From Barthelona sp. PCE (taxonomy: Eukaryota > Metamonada: BaSk clade): DNA of 64,000 nucleotides. The translations under genes and the position numbers were made by a program. Shown one piece after another: positions 44,807-54,363 of this stretch (position 1 is its first letter; the number at the start of each line of letters is the position of its first letter). The notes beneath the pieces are model-generated. The model had not been told where the DNA came from. It searched no databases and saw nothing but the letters and a program-made list of their open reading frames with translations. Location of the stretch: contig JAUFOR010000004.1 of the NCBI GenBank assembly GCA_040285745.1, forward strand, positions 1,359,134 to 1,423,133. The letters are read 5' to 3'.

Positions 44807-46747
44807 ATGACTGACGTATTTTTTACATCGCAGTCTCAGGTCAACGCACGTAGGAGAGTGCAGAGATCAGAGCCGGAACGCCCAGTAACCCCAAGAGATG
44901 GAGACCGTCGTCTTTTTAACAACCGCGAAGTGATTCCTGAACGACCACAGAGTGCATTTGGATTCACAACGGACGACTACATCAATTCACTGCGTCCGCC
45001 AACAGCAAGATCTTCAGTTGAGAGAATAGCTGTTCCACCTACTCGTCATGGTCGCCCGTTCTCAGGTAGTGATCGGCCACCCTCAGGCTCGACTTCAAGC
45101 CGCATTAAGTCAGCAAAGACTGTAGGGGAGGTTATTGAGTTGTTCCAAGAGGGTCCTGATAGCACAGAGTCACGTAAGCTGTTAAAGCAACTGAACCGTG
45201 TATTAAAAAAGCGTGAACGATTAAGTGTACAGGAGCGTGCAGACATTCAAGAGGTTTTGGGACAATTCTTTGATTTCGACACCCCTAAGTTGCTCATCAC
45301 AAGTATCAAGATTATTTTGCAATATCAGCTGTCATCCAGTGCAACAGCAAATGCGATTCGTGCGCTGTTCAAGCTGTCGAGAAAAAAGGTGAACGACCAA
45401 CATATTAATAGTTCGACAATTTATACTTTGACATTTGCGGTTATTAGGAAGATAATGCTCAACACTGAGAAGGAGTACGATGATATTTTGATCTATGCGA
45501 TTGCCTTCCTTAAGAATGCTGCATCGAACAAATCACATACAGGTCTCGTAGAACGAGATGGAATCAACTTGACCACTGAACTAATTCAAATAGCTCTGGA
45601 CAGAAACGATGCAAAGGTAGACCAGGTTCTTATTCAGCTCACTGGTCTTCTGAGACAATTGGCTGGCTTCCCCGATATTTCTTTGGCTGATCATATTCAG
45701 TTTATTGTCGCAGAGTTGCTTACCATTAAAGGGTATGTAGAGGAGATAACATTTAACATCTCTCGAATTGTATCAAAAACATCACTTTTGCAAGAAGCAC
45801 GCGAATCACTCCTTGATATTAGATGTCTTTCTGTGCTGGTTGACATTATGCAGAGATATCGCGTGAAGTTAGACATCCTCGTGCGCATAGCGTTTGCTTT
45901 AGGGAATTTGTGCACATACTCTGACGATGCGCGTTGCAGAATGGCATTCGACTGTGCCGCAGTTCCAAGAATCATGGATACAATGCAAATGATAGGCAAT
46001 TCATTAGTGAGTGATCCAGGCGACGACATTATTGATGCATTTGCAAAGATGGTTCGACTAGTGGCCAATCTTGCCATCAACAGCGATGTAGGTGTAATTG
46101 TTTCTGGTCAGCAGACCATAGCATGCCTGCTACCTGTCTTGGAAACTTTAGTTCAGCGCTCTGGTAATACGGTCGATGAAGCAATGCTAAATTCTGTTGC
46201 AGCAATCACAAACCTTTCTTTCTACTTTAATCAGAACAGTGTATTGATTGATTTGTACCCTCAGCTCACTATGACTATGTTAAAGGTTGTATCGAGTCCG
46301 ACCATTGAGATTCAATACGAAATATGTAGAGCCCTTGGTAATCTTTCGAGAACATCCGAGGTTCGTGGTATTTTGACCGAGAACGATGTCTTTTTGGAGC
46401 TGCTTGAACTGTTGCAGTCGTCAACCATTGAAATTGTTGAAGCGGTGTGTGGAGTTCTCTTGAATATTGCAGCTGATGAGGATCTTTTCTTTGATTATCA
46501 CAAGATGCTTTCTGGTATAGTAGGTCTCCTGCACCAAGAGTGGATGAAGACCGAGATCAACGTCCTAGCAATTGTATTAAAGGATGTGTTCAATCTAGTT
46601 CTTAATTTTAAACGTCAACTGCGCAACGATTCTTTAGATTCACTGCGTTACGCAATGGATGGACTCGTTTCAGTTATTCAAAGAGATGATACTCCAGACC
46701 TGCTTCAGTCAATCTTTGTGCGCATAGATTCTCTGTTGGGAGAGTAG
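44807..46747 (+). CDS. ARMC2: Armadillo repeat-containing protein 2 (ARMC2), flagellar assembly factor
   Basis: ARMC2 is a ciliary protein that serves as an adapter for intraflagellar transport of radial spokes and is required for motile flagella. The product is 646 residues from the ATG at 44807. The N-terminus carries the family's diagnostic proline-rich motif: a segment QVNARRRVQRSEPERPVTPR followed by DRRLFNN and PERPQSAFGF (residues 9-48). A Ser/Pro-rich stretch follows, then from about residue 125 to the end a continuous armadillo/HEAT array (ILVRIAFALGNLCTY, MVRLVANLAIN, SVAAITNLSFYF, QYEICRALGNLSRT, VCGVLLNIAAD). The match at the N-terminus is what distinguishes it from generic ARM proteins. 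It lies directly before cassette copy 2 (53 bp to the left repeat). Confidence 0.85.
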   Translation: MTDVFFTSQSQVNARRRVQRSEPERPVTPRDGDRRLFNNREVIPERPQSAFGFTTDDYINSLRPPTARSSVERIAVPPTRHGRPFSGSDRPPSGSTSSRIKSAKTVGEVIELFQEGPDSTESRKLLKQLNRVLKKRERLSVQERADIQEVLGQFFDFDTPKLLITSIKIILQYQLSSSATANAIRALFKLSRKKVNDQHINSSTIYTLTFAVIRKIMLNTEKEYDDILIYAIAFLKNAASNKSHTGLVERDGINLTTELIQIALDRNDAKVDQVLIQLTGLLRQLAGFPDISLADHIQFIVAELLTIKGYVEEITFNISRIVSKTSLLQEARESLLDIRCLSVLVDIMQRYRVKLDILVRIAFALGNLCTYSDDARCRMAFDCAAVPRIMDTMQMIGNSLVSDPGDDIIDAFAKMVRLVANLAINSDVGVIVSGQQTIACLLPVLETLVQRSGNTVDEAMLNSVAAITNLSFYFNQNSVLIDLYPQLTMTMLKVVSSPTIEIQYEICRALGNLSRTSEVRGILTENDVFLELLELLQSSTIEIVEAVCGVLLNIAADEDLFFDYHKMLSGIVGLLHQEWMKTEINVLAIVLKDVFNLVLNFKRQLRNDSLDSLRYAMDGLVSVIQRDDTPDLLQSIFVRIDSLLGE

Positions 46748-47271
46748 AAAAGTAGAAAACGGATATGAGAGTGACACAATAAATTTGTATTCAACACTAT
46801 GATTTTCTTCCAGAGTCTCATCCATGTTAACGGGTAGTAAGGGAGAGTAAACAAACTCTTTACAGAGAATTAAGTTTGGAAGTCTATACATCTGAAAGTT
46901 TATAGTATTTCAATATTGAAAGTACAAAAAATAAATAGGAAACCGTAAAAGAATAAAATTTGGGTTGTAGTTCATCTGCAAAACACTCAAATATATTATC
47001 TGCAATCGTACCACAACGCAGCAAAAAAGTGCCCCACAACCAAACCAATGCCCGCACGCGTCAAAAATCTTACGTGTCACGCGCTACAAGCCCTGCGAAC
47101 CACATCAATAAATGTGTGAGGGGATAGAAATGCGAATGCAGTTCTGTTTCACATTTTCGCTTTCTGTTTACGCTTCACATGTATTATATCATTTGTATAT
47201 GCCACGTGCAAGCACTAATATTTAGTATATACATGCTATCTCAATTTTCACCTGCATCATCACGGCTATTC
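46748..47271. promoter_or_regulatory. Spacer upstream of MPRVRKF copy 2, with conserved 270-bp block
   Basis: After 53 bp following the ARMC2 stop, the spacer is all duplicated sequence: left direct repeat (46801-46942) and then the block at about 47000-47271, shared with 27713-27984 and the reverse of 61739-62010. It contains CACGTG at 47203-47208; a second site of copy 1 is CACATG here. No separate gene is present. A frame runs from an ATG at 47179 into the gene, but the equivalent upstream frame is closed by a stop in copy 1, so it is treated as leader. Confidence 0.6.
46801..46942 (+). repeat. Left flanking direct repeat of cassette copy 2 (intact)
   Basis: Ends AAAATAAATAGGAAAC at 46942. 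Its last 70 bp (46873-46942: GTTTGGAAGTCTATACATCTG, AGTATTTCAAT, AGTACAA) match 49536-49603 and 30226-30299 in the same orientation. The first part (GATTTTCTT, GTCTCATC) also recurs at 49470 and 30159. Confidence 0.75.
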
Positions 47272-49413
47272 ATGCCTAGGGTTCGTAAATTCGAGGACGA
47301 CCTTATCATCAGGGCATATCCCGAGGGGCAGCTGATATTTGAGGGAGAGGGCGTAGCATTGATTAATTCAAGAGAAATCACCGAAATCAGCCTCATTGAA
47401 AGCGCTATTGAAGACAAGGACTTTGTTGGATATGTGGAGGATACGCGTAAGCCTCTTCAATACACATCCAAATTAAAAGCTGGAGAATCTTATATGATCA
47501 TCGATATGATTAGTGATGACAGTGGTATTATAACCCATCTTGATATCTTATTATTTGATCATATCATGAGCGATGAGCATATAAGAAGGAGAATACCATT
47601 TCCATTGTGCTTGACCAAATTCTTGGTAATAGATATAATTCCGATGGATGAAAACCACCTACTATTAACCATTGATGAAACCGTTAATAACAGGCAAGTG
47701 ATTCTGTGCTACATATTAAGTGCGCTAACCGACGAATATAGATGTCTTGGAGAGTATGACTTAATTGAATCAAACATCAATTCAAACTACATTATGTTAA
47801 GGAAATACCAAGATGATACCACATGGCATTACAATTTTTCTGTTGATGACATGGACGAGGCACATGAACCTGATATTGAGCAGTTACATGGAATCTATTC
47901 AGGATACATCATGTGGTGTTGGTGTTTGAACTCGGATTGCATTTGCCTAGTTAGCTTTCGCGATCAAGAAATTGATGAACTAATAATATTTGACTGTCAG
48001 AGGAACCGCGTTAATTTAACAGAAAGGTTTCCACAGCTTAAAGGATTGAATATTAACAGATACTCGAGTTTTTCATTATTAACGCTCACTCAGAATGTAT
48101 TGTCAATGATATTCATTTATTCAAGATGTGTGGTAGTTCATATCGAAAATGGTGAATTGAAGATGTCAGAGGGTAAACTGAATTTTAAGAACGTAATTTG
48201 CGATGGCTGGAAGCATATAGACTTGAACGATAATTACTTTCATGATGAAGATTGTGTTTTTTATAGTGTTGATAAAATAACAGGACGTTGTGGCCTAATC
48301 AAATTCAGAACAGTTGATAATGAGGTGTTTTGGTTGAACAGTCTTCAACCAAACCGCATTTTTTTTGATGGAATAACGGAAGTGTATGGTCATAACGCTT
48401 CAATAAGATGTTACTTTTTTTTCAAAGAAAGGAAGCTTATTGTGCTGCGTGGGTGTAGGAAACCGTTTTCACATACGAGCTGCGAGATCCGATCAGTTCA
48501 TCCAAATGAAGGAGATGATTTTTTTGTAATGGCAGAGGACCGTGGTGAAACAAATACATATGTCAAATTATGCTGGACCGGCTCAGAATTTAAGCCAATC
48601 ACAACCATTTTGCCTCATTGTGGTTCAGAAAACTATGGTTTTATTCAAGGGTTGCCCTTAAATGTTGACCGTCGTGCGGGTCGTGCAGGGTTGGTGTATT
48701 TGGGAGAAAAGATGATTTTGGATCTTCCACCGAATTTTTATGTTCTAAGTGTTCATGGTTCACATTTTGATAATTCAGCGTGCATTGTATGTATTGAAGC
48801 AACCCATTTCTTTCAACTTAATGTCAACGGGTATGACGTGGAGGTTCAAAAGCACATTATTTTTGAACATGAATATTTATATGATGTTTACTTCAACCCT
48901 CGTCCATTGGCTGAAACACCTGATCATCAGCTGTTTGTTGTATGTACACACAGTAGGGTTGCAACAACGCAACATTTACACTGTTTAGATTGGTCAACAG
49001 GAAGATTCTTAGAGCCTGTTCACCTTTATCAGAATAATAAGAATGAAAAAATTGAGGAAGGCCACAGTTTCCGTAATTTCCTGGGAGATTCATACATACA
49101 CGTAGTGGGAGGCATCATTAAAGTATACGTTGAAGATGGTGCAATTGAAACGCATTTTTACACAAACGACAATTTACCATATTCTCTTGATATGAAGATA
49201 AGCCACGATCCAAATCTACCTAACAACGTTATTCAAGACATGTCATACGAAGAAGAGACCAAGACAATGGTGTTGAAAACATATAACGTTGAGGAAGATC
49301 CGGAATCGATCAATCCCACAGTGGAAACGTTCCACCTTCCATCGTTCCTGGCCGAGGCGTCCATCGTTGAGTATTACATGCCCGATTATCATGAACATTA
49401 TCATAATGAATAG
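47272..49413 (+). CDS. MPRVRKF family protein, copy 2 (713 aa, unknown function)
   Basis: Paralogue of the proteins at 27985-30078 and 59615-61738. The start at 47272 is the shared MPRVRKFE methionine; an in-frame ATG at 47179 would add 31 hydrophobic residues (MYYIICICHVQALIFSIYML) that are interrupted by a stop in copy 1. The fold again looks beta-rich and propeller-like. Against copy 1 it has small insertions (e.g. an extra TEI near residue 40 and MWCW near 225) and long stretches of near identity (FFFKERKLIVLRGCR, CEIRSVHPNEGDDFFVMAE, HCLDWSTG, the C-terminal PTVETFHLPSFLAEAS). It ends MPDYHEHYHNE, eight residues longer than copy 1. Patchy similarity suggests gene conversion between copies. 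Function is unknown. Confidence 0.85.
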   Translation: MPRVRKFEDDLIIRAYPEGQLIFEGEGVALINSREITEISLIESAIEDKDFVGYVEDTRKPLQYTSKLKAGESYMIIDMISDDSGIITHLDILLFDHIMSDEHIRRRIPFPLCLTKFLVIDIIPMDENHLLLTIDETVNNRQVILCYILSALTDEYRCLGEYDLIESNINSNYIMLRKYQDDTTWHYNFSVDDMDEAHEPDIEQLHGIYSGYIMWCWCLNSDCICLVSFRDQEIDELIIFDCQRNRVNLTERFPQLKGLNINRYSSFSLLTLTQNVLSMIFIYSRCVVVHIENGELKMSEGKLNFKNVICDGWKHIDLNDNYFHDEDCVFYSVDKITGRCGLIKFRTVDNEVFWLNSLQPNRIFFDGITEVYGHNASIRCYFFFKERKLIVLRGCRKPFSHTSCEIRSVHPNEGDDFFVMAEDRGETNTYVKLCWTGSEFKPITTILPHCGSENYGFIQGLPLNVDRRAGRAGLVYLGEKMILDLPPNFYVLSVHGSHFDNSACIVCIEATHFFQLNVNGYDVEVQKHIIFEHEYLYDVYFNPRPLAETPDHQLFVVCTHSRVATTQHLHCLDWSTGRFLEPVHLYQNNKNEKIEEGHSFRNFLGDSYIHVVGGIIKVYVEDGAIETHFYTNDNLPYSLDMKISHDPNLPNNVIQDMSYEEETKTMVLKTYNVEEDPESINPTVETFHLPSFLAEASIVEYYMPDYHEHYHNE

Positions 49414-49830
49414 TTTCCATGACTACGGAGATATAGGAATACACATTTTCTCCTATTGTTTATAAGGATGATTTTCTTTTCCTGGTCTCATCACTGAAGT
49501 TCGGATATGGTGCCGCAAAACGGTACCTTCTTCAGAGTTTGGAAGTACATACATCTGAAAAATAGTAGTATTTCAATTACTAAATAGTACAAATAAAATA
49601 AATGTGAGAAATTGAAATACACCCGCATACGTTCTATTCCATTCTTTGTTTAAAATAAATTACAGGATCGTCCTGATCAGGGCCAGCATTTGCCAGGTCA
49701 CAAAATTTTTTTTTGCTGACCAGTAAATTTTGTGTCCATAATCGCTATAAACATTTACATGGCCTACAATGGTTAGGTTTGAGCGTTCTATTTAAAATAA
49801 ACGCTGTTTATCAACATTCATCCTTTTCTT
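49414..49830. other. 3' flank of cassette copy 2 and spacer
   Basis: 49414-49680 is duplicated sequence shared with the 3' flank of copy 1, including the right direct repeat. From 49681 the sequence is unique: about 150 bp of AT-rich spacer with a T-run at 49708-49714 and the usual pyrimidine tract ATTCATCCTTTTCTT directly before the ATG of the next gene. It contains no gene. Confidence 0.65.
49470..49603 (+). repeat. Right flanking direct repeat of cassette copy 2
   Basis: Same orientation as the left repeat 46801-46942. It starts GATTTTCTTTTCCTGG and ends AATAAAATAAAT; the terminal AGGAAAC of the other copies is missing here. The conserved core is 49536-49603. Confidence 0.75.
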
Positions 49831-52800
49831 ATGGACATTTTTCAAAGATTATGTGGGGAAGAGTTAAGATATGATGACCTCTTTAGAAGGTTGTATGAGG
49901 CTAACATAAATTTGGCATTAGTTAATTTTCAAGAACTGGTCTCTATTAAAGCCCAACGTATTTACTTAGATCTAAGCATATCCAAGAAGGGTTATGAAGA
50001 AGTCTACCAGATAGGACTGTCAACCAGGACCAGTTGGATTAGAAAGTACGTTGCCAATCTGTTTAAGACACGGCCCAAGTTCTTTCATCATATCATCACC
50101 AGGAATGACTTTTATGAAGTATTTAGTGCTGCGCCACAGGCATTTCGTACACGAATAATAAGTCAACTAATTAGATATGGAAAGCATGGTTGCTATTCCA
50201 CTATTGCTGACAGTTTTATCACTAACAAAGCTTGGAGTCAACTATTAAATGGCAATCAGCTCCACACCCTTTATGTGTGTGCTTCACCTAGTGTTGCAAA
50301 GGATCATATATGGAAACAATTCATTGCAACTCTATCAATTCCCATTGAATTTGTTCAGCCCCGTTTCTATGATATTGTTTATAATTTCTACCTGAAAGCA
50401 ATAGCATGTTATCTTGATAAAGAGTTGTATTCGTCAAGTGCAAACCATATACGCTTTAATAGCTGGGTATTATCATCGAGAAAAAGATGTGAACCAATAT
50501 TCAGACATTTGATCACTATAAAGGGCAGTATAAATTGTTTAATTAGGCTTTTTGATGGATCTTCCATTGCAAAGTGCGATCTGCCAAGTCGTGTAATTCA
50601 CATGTTTGCAGTTCAAGAACCTGTGTTTTTTTGTGAACATCTTTTTTCAAACCAAAAATATCACTATAGCAAATTCTTTGATATAATGCCATATTTCATA
50701 AAATATCATAATGATGATGTTGCAATGGAGGCATTCGAAATTTATTCTAGACACACAAATGTATCTATGCATGAAATTTGCAACTGCAACAAACGTGGTT
50801 ATTCGTTTTCAACCGATCCCAACAGTCTTTTTGTGCGAATTCTTGAATGTGTATTGTGCAATGACCGTATAAGTAAGCTAAAAGTGGAAAAGAAACCTTC
50901 ATATCTGAAACGTGGTCATGTATTTGATAATTTTTTTCTTGTTGAAGATATATTTACAATAACAAACAGGGCATTACTACTTCTTCCTCAAGTGCATGAG
51001 TATAAAAAGGCAGTATCCAACCAATTATATGAACTTCTTGAGAATGAAAGGTATTGGAAAAAATTTTTCAATCCCACTCATTTTTCTGGTGTTCTTGGTC
51101 ATATTATTCCCTTTATAACACTTGATAGGGCCTCTTTACCTCAATCAAAATATAATATTTGTATCTCAGGAAAAACGCATGAGGTTAGTCATATCATGTA
51201 TCTTTTTGTTGGTAATAATGGTCTGCTTCATATCAAACCCAACGATGCTTTATTTCGTTTACTGCAAAGATTCATTTGCACTGGTGATTGGAGCGAGTGG
51301 AATGTATTTCAAACCATTAGTCCCCACATTCTGAAAAGAATTGAGGGTGCTGCAGTGTACATTCGTCTTGAGTATGATCTTTACTCAAATTTTTACAATC
51401 GCGAAACAGTTGACAACATCACTGAATATTTTATGGATAACATTGATCACCGTATCATTCAGCGAATGTTTAAATACACTGATGTTTTTCAGTGCATGGT
51501 AAACCATAAATTGGCGAGACAATATTTCCCTCTTGAGGACATGCAGTACTTTTTTGATAAAATGATGGAGGTTTTAACTTTTTTCACAGAAAAAGTCATG
51601 AACAAAAGTGAAGAATTTCAATCTTGTGTCTCGTTGTCGTTGAAGGATTTACGTGATGTGTACATATCACACCCATACCGTGTACTACCCCACTACTTCG
51701 AACGCGGCCGAGGATGTAGTTTACAGATGCTTGAAGTTAAAAGAAAAAGCCATGATAGATATAACAAACCCGTTAACTATGTATCTGATGAAATGTTTTG
51801 CTATGTCATGAATGATCTCATTGCTCGTCAATCTGCTGCTGGAACGGATGACTGTGTCTTTCAACAAATTTTCTCATATCTGGTTAAATACTTAAACAAA
51901 CGCTCGGTTTGGAACTACACAGAGAGAAAACTGTATCGTGACAACCAAAAGCTGATCAGGATGTACACCTTTGATCAGTATCTACCATTGTGTAACGGTA
52001 ATTCTGCAAACAATCTCAAACTTTTGCACCTAGAGTCAAATGAAAATCCTGGTGCAACGACAGTTTATCCCATTGCTCGCCACAAGGCCCGCCACAAGGT
52101 TGTCAAGGGTTACCAAGACCCCTTAACGAACAGCCGTATCATTACTCGCAGTGACTTCGTTAGCAAGATGTACAGAATCAGCTCCGTCTATGACATCCCC
52201 AACGTTGAGCGCTTCGATTCCCTTGCTATCCAGGTTCGCGATGAGATTGCTCATTACTTTGATCCCCTCGACAAGCTGTTCGGTCTTTACACCGATCTCG
52301 AGGAGCTCGACCGCGATATCTCCGAGATGAGCGACCGCGACATCGAGGATGAGGAGGCCGAAGCTGAGTACAAGGAGATGCTTCAGTCCCGCCGTGACCT
52401 CGTCGAGAGCATCTCTGATCTAATCAACAGCACCCTGGACGTGAACGAGATTAACAACATGCTCCGTACTCTGCAGTTATCCCTTCGCTTCTCCACAACC
52501 TTCCTCAATGAAGAGTTCGTCAAGCGCATCATTGGCTTCACACACCTTTCCAACCGTGCTTTCACCAACTCAAACATCCTTGAGCTCTTCAAACGCGTCA
52601 TCTTCATCCTCGGCCGCATTATGTGCCTCACCGATCTCTCTTTCGCTGAGATGGCCCGCTCCGCGCTTCTCACTGCCCTCACTATCCCCAAGTCTGCTCC
52701 TTTCGTGCGCACTCTTCTCGAGGGATATGTCATGCACACGTCTGTCGAGGAGCAGAAGCGTCTTTTCGATGATCTCATTGCTCTCGCATATTCCGATGAG

Positions 52801-54204
52801 TGGCGCTTCGGCATCACTCCCATGAAGATGATCATCGGTGTTGTCCAGGCACTATCCCGTCAGAACGCTGGCGTTAACCCCGCCGCCTTCCTAAAGGTTA
52901 TGTGGGACCAGGAGACCATGGCAGTCGATGTCCGTCTTGTTCTGCTCAACTTCGCCGTTGATCAGATCTCTCTCATGCTCAACAAGGGATGGAGCGATTC
53001 CGTTTTCGAGAGTGAGTACTGGCAGCTCGTCGGTCTCGCTGCACGCCGTTTCTACGGTGTTGTTGTGATTGTCGAGCGCATCGTTGAGTTCATCACCTTC
53101 CTCTACAACAAGATCGGCACCGAGCACTGGAACGATGCCTTCAATTGTGTTGTTGGCCACTGGCTCTGCCCCATCATGGAGAAGGAATTCCGTGACACTC
53201 GTACCGACTACAAGAACGTCGAGATCGTCCTTAATTCCATCATTAATGCCTCTCTTCACACCCAAGGTTACTCTCTTGTTAACGTATCGCTCCCTGACCG
53301 CTTCCTGCAGTTCTGTGAGCAGTACGCCCAGCCCATCTTCCGCTACTTCAGCCGCTTCACCGAGATGATCTGCCTCGTCTTCTCTCAGCGTCGTGATAGC
53401 AAGCGCCTCCTTAAGATGCTCGAGCCTCTCAAGGACACTTTCCGCGAGAACCTCACTGTTTCTATCGAGCAGCACTTGGCAAAGGCCCGCGATCGCACCC
53501 ACCAGTTGTATGTGCCTTTCTTGAACAACAATTTGGTTGCTCAGAAGCTTAATGACGTGTGCAAGTACTATCTGAAGGACGATATTGCTCTCACACGGGA
53601 GTTCTTCAGAACCATCTCTACTTTCATGCTTGAGTGTTACAACGAGATCGATGGATTCCATATCGGAGAGGTATGGTGGCAAATGTACATTGCAAGTCAT
53701 TTCGACCTTGTTTCAGCAATTAAATCTATTGTTGATCTGTACAAGCAAGACGCTCTTGTTCCCCACATTTCATATAATGGGGTGCCATTTTCAATATTAA
53801 GTGTGATCATGAAGAAGGACAGTGCACGTAGTGAAACGGCAGAAAGTTTGTGTAATGCCATGAATGTGATAAATGATTCCGAACTTAAAGAATCTTTGAA
53901 GCTAAGATGGCTCATGATCATTCTAAAACTTTTTAACGAAGGTGGTATTGGTTTTAATCCAATTCATGCATACCCCTCTGATTATATAGACCATATTCCT
54001 CTGGACAAGTTTCTTCGCGCAAATGTGTCCGACATTTGCTATTTTGAAGTTTTGAATAAGTTTCTAAATAACACTCGCAGTTATCATTTTCCGAACAACA
54101 TTGTTTCAAGCTCAATTACTGCCTTAAGCATTGGTTTGAGAACTGTAGAAAGCAAAAGTGTTATAGAACCTTATATCCGACCTATAGTTCGCCAAAACTT
54201 ATAA
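49831..54204 (+). CDS. Very large orphan protein (1457 aa) with a GC-rich, codon-biased middle section
   Basis: I do not recognise this protein. It is one open frame from the ATG at 49831. It is predicted helical throughout, with no membrane segment or catalytic motif. A Lys/His-rich hinge (IARHKARHKVVKGYQD) near residue 745 and an acidic segment (DIEDEEAEAEYKEML) near 835 are notable. Composition is striking. Codons are AT-rich up to about 52060, then switch to C- and G-ending codons (GCC, CTC, ATC, CGC, GAG) until about 53600, and return to AT-rich. The middle, about residues 745-1255, therefore resembles AspRS and OTC-CK in codon choice while the ends resemble the orphan genes. Long antisense open frames inside the middle are a by-product of this bias. 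Either a fusion or replacement of a segment, or different selection along one protein, could explain it. Confidence 0.8.
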   Translation: MDIFQRLCGEELRYDDLFRRLYEANINLALVNFQELVSIKAQRIYLDLSISKKGYEEVYQIGLSTRTSWIRKYVANLFKTRPKFFHHIITRNDFYEVFSAAPQAFRTRIISQLIRYGKHGCYSTIADSFITNKAWSQLLNGNQLHTLYVCASPSVAKDHIWKQFIATLSIPIEFVQPRFYDIVYNFYLKAIACYLDKELYSSSANHIRFNSWVLSSRKRCEPIFRHLITIKGSINCLIRLFDGSSIAKCDLPSRVIHMFAVQEPVFFCEHLFSNQKYHYSKFFDIMPYFIKYHNDDVAMEAFEIYSRHTNVSMHEICNCNKRGYSFSTDPNSLFVRILECVLCNDRISKLKVEKKPSYLKRGHVFDNFFLVEDIFTITNRALLLLPQVHEYKKAVSNQLYELLENERYWKKFFNPTHFSGVLGHIIPFITLDRASLPQSKYNICISGKTHEVSHIMYLFVGNNGLLHIKPNDALFRLLQRFICTGDWSEWNVFQTISPHILKRIEGAAVYIRLEYDLYSNFYNRETVDNITEYFMDNIDHRIIQRMFKYTDVFQCMVNHKLARQYFPLEDMQYFFDKMMEVLTFFTEKVMNKSEEFQSCVSLSLKDLRDVYISHPYRVLPHYFERGRGCSLQMLEVKRKSHDRYNKPVNYVSDEMFCYVMNDLIARQSAAGTDDCVFQQIFSYLVKYLNKRSVWNYTERKLYRDNQKLIRMYTFDQYLPLCNGNSANNLKLLHLESNENPGATTVYPIARHKARHKVVKGYQDPLTNSRIITRSDFVSKMYRISSVYDIPNVERFDSLAIQVRDEIAHYFDPLDKLFGLYTDLEELDRDISEMSDRDIEDEEAEAEYKEMLQSRRDLVESISDLINSTLDVNEINNMLRTLQLSLRFSTTFLNEEFVKRIIGFTHLSNRAFTNSNILELFKRVIFILGRIMCLTDLSFAEMARSALLTALTIPKSAPFVRTLLEGYVMHTSVEEQKRLFDDLIALAYSDEWRFGITPMKMIIGVVQALSRQNAGVNPAAFLKVMWDQETMAVDVRLVLLNFAVDQISLMLNKGWSDSVFESEYWQLVGLAARRFYGVVVIVERIVEFITFLYNKIGTEHWNDAFNCVVGHWLCPIMEKEFRDTRTDYKNVEIVLNSIINASLHTQGYSLVNVSLPDRFLQFCEQYAQPIFRYFSRFTEMICLVFSQRRDSKRLLKMLEPLKDTFRENLTVSIEQHLAKARDRTHQLYVPFLNNNLVAQKLNDVCKYYLKDDIALTREFFRTISTFMLECYNEIDGFHIGEVWWQMYIASHFDLVSAIKSIVDLYKQDALVPHISYNGVPFSILSVIMKKDSARSETAESLCNAMNVINDSELKESLKLRWLMIILKLFNEGGIGFNPIHAYPSDYIDHIPLDKFLRANVSDICYFEVLNKFLNNTRSYHFPNNIVSSSITALSIGLRTVESKSVIEPYIRPIVRQNL

Positions 54205-54363
54205 ATAAACAGTTTAAGTACAAGGACAATCAGCTACAAGATTATAAAGACCTTGAAATGAATAATTGAAATCTTCAAAATGTTTGTTAGTATCGTGTGT
54301 GTGTTGCATTATCCTTTTCTATCTCTTTCATTCACATTTTTTTTTTGTGAAAACAGCATATTG

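Larger units (their letters stand above)
46801..49680 (+). repeat. MPRVRKF cassette, copy 2
   Basis: The second copy of the unit at 27293-30375, in the same orientation. Left edge begins GATTTTCTTCCAGAGTC; right edge ends GGATCGTCCTGATCAG. It lacks the 225-bp insertion found in copy 1, giving the pre-insertion state. Left and right direct repeats, the upstream block and the gene are all present. Confidence 0.85.

Noticed and set aside
47179-47271. A hydrophobic 31-residue leader on MPRVRKF copies 2 and 3 resembling a signal peptide.
   Set aside because: The equivalent position in copy 1 contains a stop codon in frame and no ATG, and the region belongs to the conserved upstream block.
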